Below, in pieces: positions 48,533 through 58,679 of a stretch of DNA of 64,000 nucleotides; the first letter of the stretch is position 1; every line of letters begins with the position of its first letter. The translations under genes were made by a program, and so were the position numbers. The notes under the pieces are model-generated. The model did no database searches and was not told where the DNA came from. It saw only the letters and a program-made list of their open reading frames with translations. The DNA comes from Kosakonia sacchari. Lineage in GTDB: Bacteria; Pseudomonadota; Gammaproteobacteria; Enterobacterales; Enterobacteriaceae. The stretch covers positions 554,269 to 618,268 of the forward strand of contig FOAY01000001.1 in assembly GCA_900109485.1 (NCBI GenBank). The letters are read 5' to 3'.

Positions 48533-51500
48533 ACCCGTCCCGTCTGTTTATTCAACGTCCGGTCGCTACCATTCTGCTGATGGTCGGCGTGCTGATCAGC
48601 GGCATTTTTGCTTACCGTTTTCTCTCAACTTCGGCGCTGCCGCAGGTTGATTACCCGACGATTCAGGTGACCACGCTTTACCCTGGCGCCAGCCCGGATG
48701 TGATGGCCTCGTCCGTCACTTCGCCGCTGGAGCGCCAGCTTGGGCAGATGGCGGGGCTCAGCCAGATGACCTCCTCCAGTTCCGGCGGTTCGTCGATCAT
48801 CACCCTGAAATTCTCGCTCGATCTGTCGCTGGACGTTGCCGAGCAGGAAGTGCAGGCGGCCATCAACGCCGCCAACAATTTGCTGCCCAGCGACCTGCCG
48901 AATCCGCCGACCTACAAAAAGGTGAACCCGGCGGATAACGCCGTCATTACGCTGGCGGCCAGCTCGGACACTTTACCGCTGACCAGCGTGCAGGATCTGG
49001 TCAACACCCGCGTGGCGCTGAAACTGTCGCAGATTTCCGGCGTCGGTATGGTGACGCTGGCGGGCGGCCATCAACCGGCGATTCGCGTGCAGATGGACCC
49101 GAAAGCGCTGGCGGCGCACGGCCTGACGCTGGAAGACGTCAATACGCTGATCGGTGACAGCAACGTCAACGGCTCGAAAGGCGGCTTTGACGGCCAGTAC
49201 CATTCGGTCACCATCGATGCTAACGACCAACTGCGCACGGCGCAGGAGTACGGCAATCTGATTCTGACGTATCAGAACGGTGCCGCGCTGCGCCTGAAGG
49301 ACATTGCCCATATTGAGCAGGGGCCGGAAAACAGCTTCCAGTCGGCGTGGGCCAATAACAGCCCGGCGATTGTCATCAGCGTGCAGCGCCAGCCCGGCGC
49401 GAATGTGATTCAGGTGGTGGACAGCATCAAAGCGCGGCTGCCGCAGCTTCAGGCGGCGCTGCCGGATGGCGTGAAGATGAGCATTCTTTCGGATCGCACG
49501 CAGACCATTCGCGACTCCATCAGCGATGTGCAGTTTGAGCTGATGCTGTCGATCGCGCTGGTGGTGATGGTGACCTTCCTGTTTCTGCGCAGCGTGGCGG
49601 CAACGCTCATTCCGAGCATCGCGGTGCCGCTGTCGCTGGTGGGCACGTTTGGCGTGATGTACCTCGCCGGTTTCAGCCTCAATAACCTGTCGCTGATGGC
49701 GCTGACCATCGCCACCGGTTTCGTTATTGACGATGCGATTGTGGTGGTAGAGAACATTTCCCGTCGGCTGGAGGAGGGCGAAACGCCGATGCAGGCGGCG
49801 CTGAAAGGCTCGCAGCAGATTGGCTTTACCATCATCTCGCTGACTTTTTCGCTGATTGCGGTGCTGATCCCACTGCTGTTTATGGGCGATGTGGTTGGGC
49901 GGCTGTTCCGTGAATTCGCCATTACACTGGCGGTCTCGATCCTCGTTTCGATGCTGGTGTCGCTGACTCTGACGCCGATGCTCTGCGCTTACCTGCTGCG
50001 GCATATTCCGCCGGAACAGCAGTCGCGTTTTTCCCGCAAGGGCGGGGAATTGTTTGACCGGTTAATTCATTACTACGACCGCCTGTTGACCGTGGTGCTT
50101 AACCACCGCAAGTTAACATTGCTGGTGGCGCTGGCAACCTTTGCACTGACCGCCGTGCTCTACATCGCCATTCCGAAAAGTTTCTTCCCGGTGCAGGATA
50201 CCGGGCTGATTCAGGGAGTGACCATCGCCTCGCAGGACGTGTCGTTCAATGAAATGGCGAAGCGTCAGCAGGCGCTGGCGAAAGTAATTTTGCAAAATCC
50301 GTCGGTGGAGAGCCTTTCGTCAACCATTGGGATTGATGGCAACAATACCAGCCTCAACAGCGGACGGTTGCAGATCAACCTGAAACCGTTCGCCGAGCGC
50401 AGCGATAAAGCGCCGGTGGTGATCAAACAGTTGCAGCAGGCGGCGCAGCAGGTGGTGGGCATTCAGCTCTATCTGCAACAGGCGCAGGATCTGACGGTCA
50501 ACGACCAGGTGACGCCCAGCCAGTATCAGTTCACCCTTGATGATGCCGACAGCGAAAATCTGCTCACCTGGGCGCCGAAGATGATGGCGGCGTTGCAAAA
50601 GCGCCCGGAATTTAACGGCGTGGTCAGCAACCTGCAATCGCAGGGGCGCGTGGCGTATGTTTCGCTGGATCGCGATAAAGCCGCCCGCTTTGGTATTACC
50701 GCCTCCGATGTGGATACGGCGCTGTATAACGCTTTTGGTCAGCGGCTGGTTTCGACCATTTTTACCCAGTCGAACCAGTATCGCGTGGTGCTGGAAGTCG
50801 CGCCGCAGTATCAGCAATCACCGGCCTCTTTTGATGATGTCTGGCTGCAACCGTCAACCAGCAGTTCCTCTTCGTCATCAGACAGCAGCTCGACCAGTAC
50901 TTCGTCGTCCACCAGCTCAACCAGCAGCAGTTCGACCAGCACGACCTCAAGCAGCACCAGCGGCATGGTCCGGCTGACCTCGATTGCCACCATCCACCAG
51001 CGCACCGGTTCGCTGATGCATATGCGCCTGAACCAGTTCCCGGCGGCGATGATTTCGTTCAATTTGAACAATGGCTATTCGCTGGAGGACGGGCAAAAAG
51101 CGATTGCTGCGGTAAGCGAGCAGTTGCCGTTGCCGTCCAGCATGACCCTGCGCTACCAGGGTGAAACCGACGCCTTCCAGAGCGCCACCAGCAATACGCT
51201 GTGGCTGATCCTCGCGGCGCTGCTCACCATGTATGTGGTGCTCGGCATCCTGTATGAAAGTTTTATCCATCCGGTGACCATCCTCTCCACGCTGCCATCG
51301 GCGGCGGTGGGCGGTTTGCTGTCGCTGATGCTGGCCGGGTCCGATTTCAGCCTGATTGCGCTGATCGGCGTGATCCTGCTGATCGGCATCGTGAAAAAGA
51401 ACGCCATTATGATGATCGACTTTGCGCTGGAGGCGGAGTACAAGCAGCGGCTCAGCCCGCGCGAGGCGATTCATCAAGCGTGTTTATTGCGTTTTCGACC

Positions 51501-51726
51501 GATCATGATGACCACCATGGCGGCGCTGCTTGGCGCGCTGCCGCTGATGCTGGCTTCCGGTTCGGGCGCGGAACTACGCCAGCCGCTGGGGCTGGTGATT
51601 GTCGGCGGGCTGGTGGTCAGCCAGATGCTGACGCTGTTCACCACGCCGGTGATTTATTTGTGGTTTGACGCTCTCGCCACGCGCGGTAACCGCTGGATAA
51701 AACGTCGGCAGCAGGCGAAATCATGA
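48529..51726 (+). CDS. RND multidrug efflux permease, MdtB/MuxB type, with Ser/Thr insert
   Basis: Inner membrane proton-drug antiporter of 1065 residues, with twelve helices and two large periplasmic loops. Seen: N-terminal [13 protein letters not shown], the helix 4 proton relay segment ([19 protein letters not shown]), and C-terminal [17 protein letters not shown]. coli MdtB is about 1040 residues. The excess is explained by an uninterrupted Ser/Thr stretch at about residues 776-813 (one Asp inside), between DVWLQP and GMVRLTSIA, in the docking subdomain of the second loop. The start overlaps the adaptor stop by 4 bases (ATGA). Confidence 0.92.
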   Translation: MNPSRLFIQRPVATILLMVGVLISGIFAYRFLSTSALPQVDYPTIQVTTLYPGASPDVMASSVTSPLERQLGQMAGLSQMTSSSSGGSSIITLKFSLDLSLDVAEQEVQAAINAANNLLPSDLPNPPTYKKVNPADNAVITLAASSDTLPLTSVQDLVNTRVALKLSQISGVGMVTLAGGHQPAIRVQMDPKALAAHGLTLEDVNTLIGDSNVNGSKGGFDGQYHSVTIDANDQLRTAQEYGNLILTYQNGAALRLKDIAHIEQGPENSFQSAWANNSPAIVISVQRQPGANVIQVVDSIKARLPQLQAALPDGVKMSILSDRTQTIRDSISDVQFELMLSIALVVMVTFLFLRSVAATLIPSIAVPLSLVGTFGVMYLAGFSLNNLSLMALTIATGFVIDDAIVVVENISRRLEEGETPMQAALKGSQQIGFTIISLTFSLIAVLIPLLFMGDVVGRLFREFAITLAVSILVSMLVSLTLTPMLCAYLLRHIPPEQQSRFSRKGGELFDRLIHYYDRLLTVVLNHRKLTLLVALATFALTAVLYIAIPKSFFPVQDTGLIQGVTIASQDVSFNEMAKRQQALAKVILQNPSVESLSSTIGIDGNNTSLNSGRLQINLKPFAERSDKAPVVIKQLQQAAQQVVGIQLYLQQAQDLTVNDQVTPSQYQFTLDDADSENLLTWAPKMMAALQKRPEFNGVVSNLQSQGRVAYVSLDRDKAARFGITASDVDTALYNAFGQRLVSTIFTQSNQYRVVLEVAPQYQQSPASFDDVWLQPSTSSSSSSSDSSSTSTSSSTSSTSSSSTSTTSSSTSGMVRLTSIATIHQRTGSLMHMRLNQFPAAMISFNLNNGYSLEDGQKAIAAVSEQLPLPSSMTLRYQGETDAFQSATSNTLWLILAALLTMYVVLGILYESFIHPVTILSTLPSAAVGGLLSLMLAGSDFSLIALIGVILLIGIVKKNAIMMIDFALEAEYKQRLSPREAIHQACLLRFRPIMMTTMAALLGALPLMLASGSGAELRQPLGLVIVGGLVVSQMLTLFTTPVIYLWFDALATRGNRWIKRRQQAKS

Positions 51727-54700
51727 ACCTGACGCGTCTGTTTATCTTCCGCCCGGTCGCCACGCTGCTGATCACGCTGGCGATCCTGCTGCTGGGTAGC
51801 CTCGGATACCGGCTGTTGCCGGTCGCGCCGCTGCCGCAGGTCGATTTCCCGACCATTATGGTCAGCGCCAGCCTTGCCGGTGCCAGCCCGGAAACCATGG
51901 CGGCCACCGTTGCCACGCCGCTGGAGCGCTCGCTGGGGCAGATCGCCGGTATTACCGAGATGACCTCCAGCAGCTCGCAGGGATCGGCAAGCATTGTTTT
52001 GCAGTTCGATCTCGACCGCGACATCAACGGCGCCGCCCGCGACGTGCAGGCGGCCATTAATGCCGCGCGTAGCCTGCTGCCGAGCAGCATGGAGTCGCTG
52101 CCGACGTACCGCAAAGCCAACCCGTCTGATGCGCCGATCGTGATGCTGGCGCTGACCTCTGCGACGCGCTCGCCGGGTGAACTCTACGATCTGGCGGAAA
52201 GCAAAATTGAGCAGGCCATCGGGCAGGTGAAAGGCGTTGGGGAAGTGTCATTGATGGGCAGCGCCTTGCCCGCGGTGCGTATCGATCTGCAACCGCAGCG
52301 CCTGACACAGTACGGCATTTCACTCGACACCGTGCGCAAGGCTGTCGCCAACAGCACCACCAATCTGCCGAAAGGCATGTTGCAGGGCGACACGCAATCC
52401 TGGGTGGTGGATGGCAACGGCCAGCTCGACAAAGCTGCGCAGTACCGCTCGCTTGTCATTACCTATCAGAATGGCAAAGCGCTGCGCCTGAGCGATGTCG
52501 CCAACGTCTATGACTCGATCGAAGATAAATACCAGGCCGGTTTCCTCAACGGCAGCCCGTCGGTGATGCTGGGTATCAAGCGCCAGGCGGGCGCCAATAT
52601 GCTGGAGACCATCGATGCGGTGAAAGCGCAGCTTCCGCAGCTTGAGAAAGAGCTGCCAGCGGATACGCAGCTCAAAGTGGTGGTCGATCGTTCAGGTACG
52701 GTGCGCGAATCGCTGTATGACACCGAAGAGACATTGCTGATCGCCGTGCTGCTGGTGATCGCGGTGGTGTTTGTCTTTCTGCGCAATGCGCAGGCGGTGC
52801 TGATCCCGGCGCTGGCGCTGCCGGTGTCGCTGATTGGCACCTGTGCGGTGATGTATCTGCTCGGCTACAGCCTCGATAACCTCTCGTTGATGGCGCTGAT
52901 TATCTCCACCGGCTTTGTCGTCGATGACGCGATTGTGGTGCTGGAGAACATTGCTCGCCATATCGAAGAGGGGCTTAGCCCGTTACGTGCGGCCCTGCGC
53001 GGCGCGCGCGAGGTCAGTTTCACCGTACTGTCGATGACCGTTTCGCTGGTGGCGGTGTTTATTCCTATCCTGCTGATGGGCGGCATTATCGGCAGGCTGT
53101 TCCGCGAATTCGCCGTGACGCTCAGCGTGGCGCTGTTGATTTCGATGTTCGTCTCCCTCAGCCTGACGCCAATGTTGTGCTCGCGGCTGCTGAAAGCCAA
53201 ACCCGCCGTCAGTGAACGCCGTCATCCGCTGTACCAGTGGATTGAAAAGCAGCTCAACCGCCTGCTGGCGGCCTACTCGCGGCGGCTGACGTGGGTGATG
53301 GCGCACCAGAAAGTGGTGATGTTAAGCCTGCTGCTCACCGTCATTCTCAACGTGTTTCTCTACAGTGTGGTGCAGAAAGGTTTCTTCCCCGATCAGGACA
53401 CCGGGCTACTGATGGGCGCGGTGCGTGCCGATCAAAATATCTCCTTTCAGGCGATGGAGCCGAAAGTGCAGATGTTCACCAAACTGATCGAGGCCGATCC
53501 GGCGGTGGACAGCGTGATGTCATCGATGGGCAGCGGCATGTTCGGTTCGCGCAACAGCGCCAACTTCTTTGTCCGGCTGAAGGATTTTAGCCAGCGCGAC
53601 GCCACCGCGACTGAAATCGCCAACCGGCTTAGCAGGCAAACCAGCCACGTGCCCGGTGCGCAAATGTTCCTGATGGCGGCGCAGGATCTGCACATTGGCG
53701 GGCGCAGCGCCAACGCCAGTTATCAATACAGCCTGCAAGCCGACGATCTCGATTTGCTGCGTGAGTGGACGCCAAAAGTGCAGGCGGCGCTGGCGGCGAT
53801 CCCGCAACTGAACAGCGTGGATTCCGACTCGCAGACTGGCGGCCAGGAAGTGGTGTTGCAGATCGACCGCGATCGCGCCAGCCGCCTCGGCGTCAACGTC
53901 AGCATGCTCGATACCCTGCTGAATAATGCGTTCAGCCAGCGGCAGATCGCCACCCTCTATCACACGCTGAACCAGTACCACGTGGTGATGACGCTCGCCG
54001 ATAACTACACCCGCGATCCGGCGATATTGCAGGAACTGTTTGTGATTAATGACGACGGCGACCGCGTGCCGCTGGCGGCGTTTGTCTCGATTGTCAGCGG
54101 GAATGCGCCGCTGTCGGTGGCGCACCAGGGGCAGTCGGCGACCAGCACGGTAGCCTTTAACCTCAACGATGGCGTCTCGCTGGAGCAGGCGCAGAGCCTG
54201 ATTAAAACTGCGATGGCGAAAATCGGTTTGCCCGCGTCGATTCAGGCCGGGTTCCAGGGCACGGCGAAAGCCTTTGAAGAACTGGCGGCCACGATGCCGT
54301 GGCTGATCGTCGCTGCGCTGGCGGCGATCTATATCGTGCTGGGCGTGCTGTATGAGAGCTACATCCATCCGCTGACGATCCTCTCCACGCTGCCGTCGGC
54401 GGGCGTTGGCGCGCTGCTGCTGTTACTGCTCAGCAATACCCAACTGACGGTGATCGCCCTGATCGGCATCATCCTGCTGATTGGCATCGTCAAGAAGAAC
54501 GCCATCATGATGATCGACTTCGCGCTGGATGCCGAACGGCGGCTGGGAATGACACCGCAGCAGGCGATCGTGCAGGCCTGCCTGATGCGCTTTCGCCCGA
54601 TCATGATGACCACCCTTGCCGCCTTTTTTGGCGCCTTGCCGCTGGCGCTGGGCAGCGGCGGCGATGCCGATTTACGCAGCCCGCTGGGGCTGGCAATTGC

Positions 54701-54824
54701 CGGTGGTCTGGCGCTCAGCCAGCTACTGACGCTGTTTACGACGCCGGTGGTTTACCTCTGGCTTGATACGCTTAGCCGCGCGACCCGCCGTCAGTGGCGT
54801 CGTCTGCGCCATGCAGGATCCTGA
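51723..54824 (+). CDS. RND multidrug efflux permease, MdtC/MuxC type
   Basis: Second RND subunit, 1033 residues, expected to form a heterotrimer with the preceding permease as MdtB2C does. Twelve helices, helix 4 relay ([19 protein letters not shown]), and [20 protein letters not shown]. The position of the Ser/Thr insert in its partner here has a normal short turn ([12 protein letters not shown]). Overlaps the previous gene by 4 bases. There is no MdtD-like major facilitator gene after it; an outer membrane factor follows instead. Confidence 0.93.
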   Translation: MNLTRLFIFRPVATLLITLAILLLGSLGYRLLPVAPLPQVDFPTIMVSASLAGASPETMAATVATPLERSLGQIAGITEMTSSSSQGSASIVLQFDLDRDINGAARDVQAAINAARSLLPSSMESLPTYRKANPSDAPIVMLALTSATRSPGELYDLAESKIEQAIGQVKGVGEVSLMGSALPAVRIDLQPQRLTQYGISLDTVRKAVANSTTNLPKGMLQGDTQSWVVDGNGQLDKAAQYRSLVITYQNGKALRLSDVANVYDSIEDKYQAGFLNGSPSVMLGIKRQAGANMLETIDAVKAQLPQLEKELPADTQLKVVVDRSGTVRESLYDTEETLLIAVLLVIAVVFVFLRNAQAVLIPALALPVSLIGTCAVMYLLGYSLDNLSLMALIISTGFVVDDAIVVLENIARHIEEGLSPLRAALRGAREVSFTVLSMTVSLVAVFIPILLMGGIIGRLFREFAVTLSVALLISMFVSLSLTPMLCSRLLKAKPAVSERRHPLYQWIEKQLNRLLAAYSRRLTWVMAHQKVVMLSLLLTVILNVFLYSVVQKGFFPDQDTGLLMGAVRADQNISFQAMEPKVQMFTKLIEADPAVDSVMSSMGSGMFGSRNSANFFVRLKDFSQRDATATEIANRLSRQTSHVPGAQMFLMAAQDLHIGGRSANASYQYSLQADDLDLLREWTPKVQAALAAIPQLNSVDSDSQTGGQEVVLQIDRDRASRLGVNVSMLDTLLNNAFSQRQIATLYHTLNQYHVVMTLADNYTRDPAILQELFVINDDGDRVPLAAFVSIVSGNAPLSVAHQGQSATSTVAFNLNDGVSLEQAQSLIKTAMAKIGLPASIQAGFQGTAKAFEELAATMPWLIVAALAAIYIVLGVLYESYIHPLTILSTLPSAGVGALLLLLLSNTQLTVIALIGIILLIGIVKKNAIMMIDFALDAERRLGMTPQQAIVQACLMRFRPIMMTTLAAFFGALPLALGSGGDADLRSPLGLAIAGGLALSQLLTLFTTPVVYLWLDTLSRATRRQWRRLRHAGS

Positions 54825-54827
54825 TTG

Positions 54828-56225
54828 ATGAAAATGTCGTTACGTCTGACTCCGGTCATCTTATTGCTGCTTGGCGGTTGCACCGTCGGCCCGGACTATC
54901 AGCGCCCGTCAATGGCGCTGCCGGTTCACTACAAAGAGGCGCGCGGCTGGCAGCAGGCAACGCCGCAGGATGCTGCCCGTAAAGGCGAGTGGTGGGCGGT
55001 TTACCGCGATCCGCAACTCGACGCGCTGCTGCGCCAGGTGAGCCTCTCCAACCAGAACGTCGCCAGTTACGCCGCGCTGTATCGCCAGGCGTTAGCGCTG
55101 GCGGCGCAGTCGCGCGCCGGGCTATTCCCTTCCGTCAGTTATGACGCCAGCACCACCCGCAGCAGCAGCCAGAGCAACGGGCAGCGCAGCACCGCCAATG
55201 CGCACCAGGCGGAACTCAGCGCCAGCTGGGAACTGGATCTGTGGGGGAAACAGCGGCGTACGCTGGAAGAGAACCGCGCCAGCGCCGAAGCCAGCGCGGC
55301 TGAGCTGGCAAACATGACGCTGAGCGCGCAATCCGAACTGGCGCAGGACTATTTCGAACTGCGGGTGATGGACGAAAAAATCGCCCTCTACCAGCGCAGC
55401 GTTGCCGCTTATGAACGCTATCTGACGGTCATCAACAACAAATATCAGGCAGGAAGCGAATCGCGCGGCACGCTGGCGCAGGCGCAAATGCAACTGGAAA
55501 GCGCCCGCTCGACCGCGCAGGACTACCAGTGGCAACGCGCGCAACTGGAGCACGCCATCGCCATTCTGCTGGGTAAAGCGCCTGCCGATTTCAGCCTGCC
55601 GGTGGCAAAACTCAACGCCACGATGCCCGCCATTCCGCAAGCCTTGCCCGCCGGGTTGTTGCAGCGCCGACCGGACATTGCCGAAGCCGAGCGTAACGTC
55701 GCCGCGGCCAATGCGGCGATTGGCGTGGCGGTGGCCGGTTACTACCCGGATCTGAGCTTAAGCGCCAGCGGCGGCGTCAGCGCTTCTGCTATTCGGAACC
55801 TGTTCTCGCTGCCGAACCGCGTCTGGTCGTTGGGGCCATCGCTGAGCGGGACGCTGCTCGATTTCGGCGCGACGTCTGCACAAGTCGATCAGGCGCGCGC
55901 GGCGTATGACAGCAAAGTCGCGACCTACCGGCAAACGGTGCTGGAAGCGTTGCAGGAAGTGGAAGACGAGCTGGTGGAATTGAATACCCTGCAAGGGGAA
56001 ATTGCCGCGCAGCAGCGCGCTTCCGATGCCGCGCAGGAATCTGCGCGCGTAACCCGCAACCAGTATGAAGCAGGGATGATTGATTACCTCGACGTAGCCA
56101 CTACCGAAAACAGCAGCCTGAGCGAGCAGCAGAGCCTGCTGTCGCTACAGAGTACGCAGTGGGTGGCGAGCGTTGAACTGATTGCCGCGCTCGGCGGCGG
56201 CTGGCATGCCAGCCCGTCCGAATAA
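54828..56225 (+). CDS. Outer membrane efflux lipoprotein, NodT/OprM family
   Basis: Trimeric outer membrane channel of the pump. The ATG at 54828 is preferred to a TTG at 54825. Signal peptide with lipobox LLGGC (Cys at about 18) followed by TVGPDYQRP, the classic start of this family. The 465-residue product has two repeated long helical regions with tip segments (LAQAQMQLESARSTAQDYQW; ALQEVEDELVELNTLQGEI). Presence of a dedicated channel makes the set closer to Pseudomonas MuxABC-OpmB than to E. coli MdtABC, which uses TolC. Confidence 0.92.
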   Translation: MKMSLRLTPVILLLLGGCTVGPDYQRPSMALPVHYKEARGWQQATPQDAARKGEWWAVYRDPQLDALLRQVSLSNQNVASYAALYRQALALAAQSRAGLFPSVSYDASTTRSSSQSNGQRSTANAHQAELSASWELDLWGKQRRTLEENRASAEASAAELANMTLSAQSELAQDYFELRVMDEKIALYQRSVAAYERYLTVINNKYQAGSESRGTLAQAQMQLESARSTAQDYQWQRAQLEHAIAILLGKAPADFSLPVAKLNATMPAIPQALPAGLLQRRPDIAEAERNVAAANAAIGVAVAGYYPDLSLSASGGVSASAIRNLFSLPNRVWSLGPSLSGTLLDFGATSAQVDQARAAYDSKVATYRQTVLEALQEVEDELVELNTLQGEIAAQQRASDAAQESARVTRNQYEAGMIDYLDVATTENSSLSEQQSLLSLQSTQWVASVELIAALGGGWHASPSE

Positions 56226-56262
56226 TGTTTTGTTTTACCCGTGATGTCCCTGAGGAGTGGAT

Positions 56263-56427
56263 ATGAAAAAAGTGGTTTTTGCAGTGCTGATGTTAGCCAG
56301 CGCCTGTGCGCTGACCGGTTGTATTGGCCCCTGGGGACCGTGGGGACCCGGCGGTGGTGGCCCTGGCGGTGGCGGTCACGGCGGTGGTGGTGGTGGCGGT
56401 ATGTATCAGGGGCCGGGGATGCGGTAA
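56263..56427 (+). CDS. Small glycine-rich lipoprotein
   Basis: A 54-residue product with signal peptide MKKVVFAVLMLASACALTGC. The lipobox is LTGC, so it is lipidated at Cys20. The mature part is only about 35 residues, mostly Gly with Trp and Pro (GPWGPWGPGG and a Gly run), ending MYQGPGMR. GAGGAG precedes the ATG at good spacing, and a terminator follows. It lies 37 bases after the efflux channel gene and is likely cotranscribed. Function unknown. I recall similar short Gly-rich lipoproteins annotated in other enterobacteria, unchecked. Confidence 0.8.
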   Translation: MKKVVFAVLMLASACALTGCIGPWGPWGPGGGGPGGGGHGGGGGGGMYQGPGMR

Positions 56428-56436
56428 TCAACGAAC

Positions 56437-56460
56437 AAAAGGCGCAGGATGCGCCTTTTT
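56437..56460 (+). terminator. Rho-independent terminator of the efflux operon
   Basis: A stem of AAAAGGCGCA and TGCGCCTTTT with a 3-base loop, followed by T. It ends the efflux and small lipoprotein transcript. Confidence 0.88.
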
Positions 56461-56578
56461 TATGGCCTGTTTTCGTCGCTGTAATATATGCGTGAATTGA
56501 GTAGAGCTATCTGACAAGCCTTCCATAAGTCGATAGCAGAGTTGAGTTACGATCTTATGTTTAAGAAACGTGATTTTA

Positions 56579-56603
56579 TCGACATATCCATGGAATATGT
56601 CGA
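56579..56603. repeat. Short perfect inverted repeat
   Basis: 9-base arms TCGACATAT and ATATGTCGA around CCATGGA, in the gap between the lipoprotein terminator and the LysR 3' end. May be part of the LysR terminator or an operator. No T run. Confidence 0.4.
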
Positions 56604-56668
56604 TGCGATAAACATGTGCCCGGAACAGGTATAAAACAAGCAACATTATCGTCATGACATACTGGCTC

Positions 56669-57574
56669 CTAACGCCGCGTTTTCCACGATTTCGACGCGC
56701 TGCGCAGCAAATCGCGCAGCGTGCGGATCAGGATCTCTTTGCTGCGCCCGCGGCGGAATATCAAGGAAAACGGTGCCTGATAGCCGTAATCGGTCGGCAG
56801 CAGGGCGCGCAGGCGTTGCTGCTGCACCCACGGCAGCGCGTAGTGTTCCGGTAAATAACCAATGTATTTCCCGGACAGGATCAGCATCAACTGCGCTTCC
56901 ATACTCTCCACGCTGGCCACGCTCTGTTTAAAGCCTTTTTTACCCAAATCAGCCGCGCTCCAGTAGCTGCGGGTCACCATGCGCATCTGCGAAATATGCG
57001 CGACGGTCGGATGGCGCACGCCGAATAATTCGTGCTGATCGCTGCAATATAACCAGTGCTGCTCGCGGTACAGCGGGTGCGAAACCACGCTGTTTCCCTG
57101 TAATGAAAAGGTGCCGACGGCGATATCCAGTTCATTATTTAAAATGCCGTGCAGCAGGGCGTTCGGGTTTTTGATTTGCAGATTCAGATGCACAAGCGGA
57201 AAGAGATCGCTGAACTGCCCAATCGCATCGGTGATTGGCAGCATCGGGTCGGTAATGGTCGAGTCGATGACGCCAAGGTTGAGTGTTCCGCCCTGTTCGC
57301 CGCGCAGCGAGGCGGTGTAGCGCTCAAAGTTTTCCAGCGTATTCAGCAGCGTCATGCTTTGCTGCAAATACGCTTCGCCTTTCGGCGTGAGCGCAAAACC
57401 TCCCCGGCCCCGGCGGCACAGCACAAAACCCAGCTTCTCTTCCAGCTCGCTCATGTAATTACTGATGGCTGATACCGTCAGGTTGAGATCCTGTTGCGCG
57501 CTGGCAAAGCCCTGATGTTTCGCCACGGTGACGAAAATATGCATTAACCGCAGATTGGGAAATTTTGCAGCCAT
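56669..57574 (-). CDS. LysR-type regulator of the guanidino operon
   Basis: DNA-binding regulator of 301 residues. Helix-turn-helix at about 10-60 (HIFVTVAKHQGFASAQQDLNL; SAISNYMSELEEKLG), effector-binding domain at about 85-295. The frame runs to a GTG at 57616, but then the first codons would cover a palindromic operator at 57604-57631. I therefore prefer the ATG at 57574 (MAAKFPNLRL), although its binding site is poorly spaced. It is divergent from the ureohydrolase gene, which makes it the likely regulator of that operon (inference). The ligand is unknown, probably a guanidino acid. Confidence 0.88.
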   Translation of the reverse strand: MAAKFPNLRLMHIFVTVAKHQGFASAQQDLNLTVSAISNYMSELEEKLGFVLCRRGRGGFALTPKGEAYLQQSMTLLNTLENFERYTASLRGEQGGTLNLGVIDSTITDPMLPITDAIGQFSDLFPLVHLNLQIKNPNALLHGILNNELDIAVGTFSLQGNSVVSHPLYREQHWLYCSDQHELFGVRHPTVAHISQMRMVTRSYWSAADLGKKGFKQSVASVESMEAQLMLILSGKYIGYLPEHYALPWVQQQRLRALLPTDYGYQAPFSLIFRRGRSKEILIRTLRDLLRSASKSWKTRR

Positions 57575-57603
57575 GACAGTCGATTGCCCTCTTTTTTGCG
57601 CGT

Positions 57604-57631
57604 AATTAGTTTTCACTTTTCTAAACTAATT
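57604..57631. promoter_or_regulatory. Palindromic operator between lysR and the ureohydrolase operon
   Basis: Perfect 9-base arms AATTAGTTT and AAACTAATT, 10 bases apart, in the divergent gap. LysR-type regulators bind such interrupted palindromes (T-N11-A type). It lies 83-110 bases before the ureohydrolase start. Confidence 0.65.
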
Positions 57632-57713
57632 TTTTGTATTTTGCTATTTTTTCGCCGTTTCCCCCCGGGCACTATCTTCGCAACACACCCTGTATTGCGA
57701 GGAGCGAGTCCGC

Positions 57714-58679
57714 ATGGAAACTCTTTTTCACCAGCCGCAAAGCGGTAACGACATGCCCCGTTTCGCCGGGCGCAGCACTATGATGCGTTTGCCGTACTGC
57801 GATAGCCCGGCCGGGCTGGATGTGGCGTTTGTCGGCATTCCGCTGGATGTCGGTACGTCGCAGCGAGCCGGTACCCGCTATGGCCCGCGACACATCCGCA
57901 GCGAATCGGTGATGATTCGTCCGTACAACATGGCGACCGGCGCTGCGCCGTTTGAGTCGTTGCAGGTGGGCGACATTGGCGATGTGCCGATCAATACCTA
58001 CAGCCTGCCGAAGTCTGTCGATCTTATCGAAGCGTTTTATAGCGAACTCAATGCGTGGCCGGTGATCCCGCTGACGCTCGGCGGCGATCACACGCTGACG
58101 TTGCCGATCCTGCGCGCGCTTGCCAAAAAGCATGGCCCGGTCGGGCTGATTCATGTGGATGCCCACACCGACACCAATGACGAGATGTTTGGCGAGAAGA
58201 TTGCCCACGGCACCACCTTCCGCCGGGCGGTGGAAGAGGGGCTGCTGGACTGCAAACGCGTGGTGCAGATTGGCCAGCGCGCGCAGGGCTATGCCAGCGG
58301 CGATTTCCAGTGGGGCGTGGATCAGGGGTTTCGCCTGATTCCGGTCGAAGCGTGCTGGCACAAAAGCCTGACGCCGCTGATGGCGGAGATCCGCGAAATG
58401 CTCGGCGACGGGCCAGTCTACCTCTCCTATGACATTGACAGCATCGATCCCGCCTGGGCGCCGGGCACCGGCACGCCGGAAGTCGGCGGGCTGAGCGCGA
58501 TTCAGGCGCTGGAGATTGTACGTGGCTGCCGCGGGTTGAACCTGATTGGCGGCGATTTGGTGGAGGTTTCTCCGCCTTACGATATCAGCGGGATCACGGC
58601 GCAGCTTGGCGCCAACCTGCTGTATGAAATGTTGTGTGTGTTGCCCGGTGTTCATTATCAGGGGGAAAAACATCTGTGA
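57714..58679 (+). CDS. Ureohydrolase, probable guanidinobutyrase (GbuA-like)
   Basis: Metal-dependent hydrolase of the arginase/agmatinase family that releases urea from a guanidino group. The 321-residue product has all metal-ligand motifs: GGDHT (His126), DAHTD (Asp149, His151, Asp153) and SYDIDSIDP (Asp240, Asp242). By memory it is closest to Pseudomonas aeruginosa GbuA (4-guanidinobutyrate to 4-aminobutyrate plus urea), with shared stretches such as SVMIRPYNMATGAAPF, IAHGTTFRRAVEEGLLDC and NLLYEMLCVLPGV. Guanidinobutyrate comes from agmatine or arginine breakdown. Agmatine itself or free guanidine are alternatives that sequence alone cannot exclude. GAGGAG precedes the ATG. Overlaps the next gene by 4 bases. 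Confidence 0.85.
   Translation: METLFHQPQSGNDMPRFAGRSTMMRLPYCDSPAGLDVAFVGIPLDVGTSQRAGTRYGPRHIRSESVMIRPYNMATGAAPFESLQVGDIGDVPINTYSLPKSVDLIEAFYSELNAWPVIPLTLGGDHTLTLPILRALAKKHGPVGLIHVDAHTDTNDEMFGEKIAHGTTFRRAVEEGLLDCKRVVQIGQRAQGYASGDFQWGVDQGFRLIPVEACWHKSLTPLMAEIREMLGDGPVYLSYDIDSIDPAWAPGTGTPEVGGLSAIQALEIVRGCRGLNLIGGDLVEVSPPYDISGITAQLGANLLYEMLCVLPGVHYQGEKHL

Noticed and set aside
48973-50004. 343-codon minus-strand frame opposite the first RND permease
   Set aside because: Antisense shadow of a high-GC coding region; His/Arg/Gln-rich with no recognisable domain.
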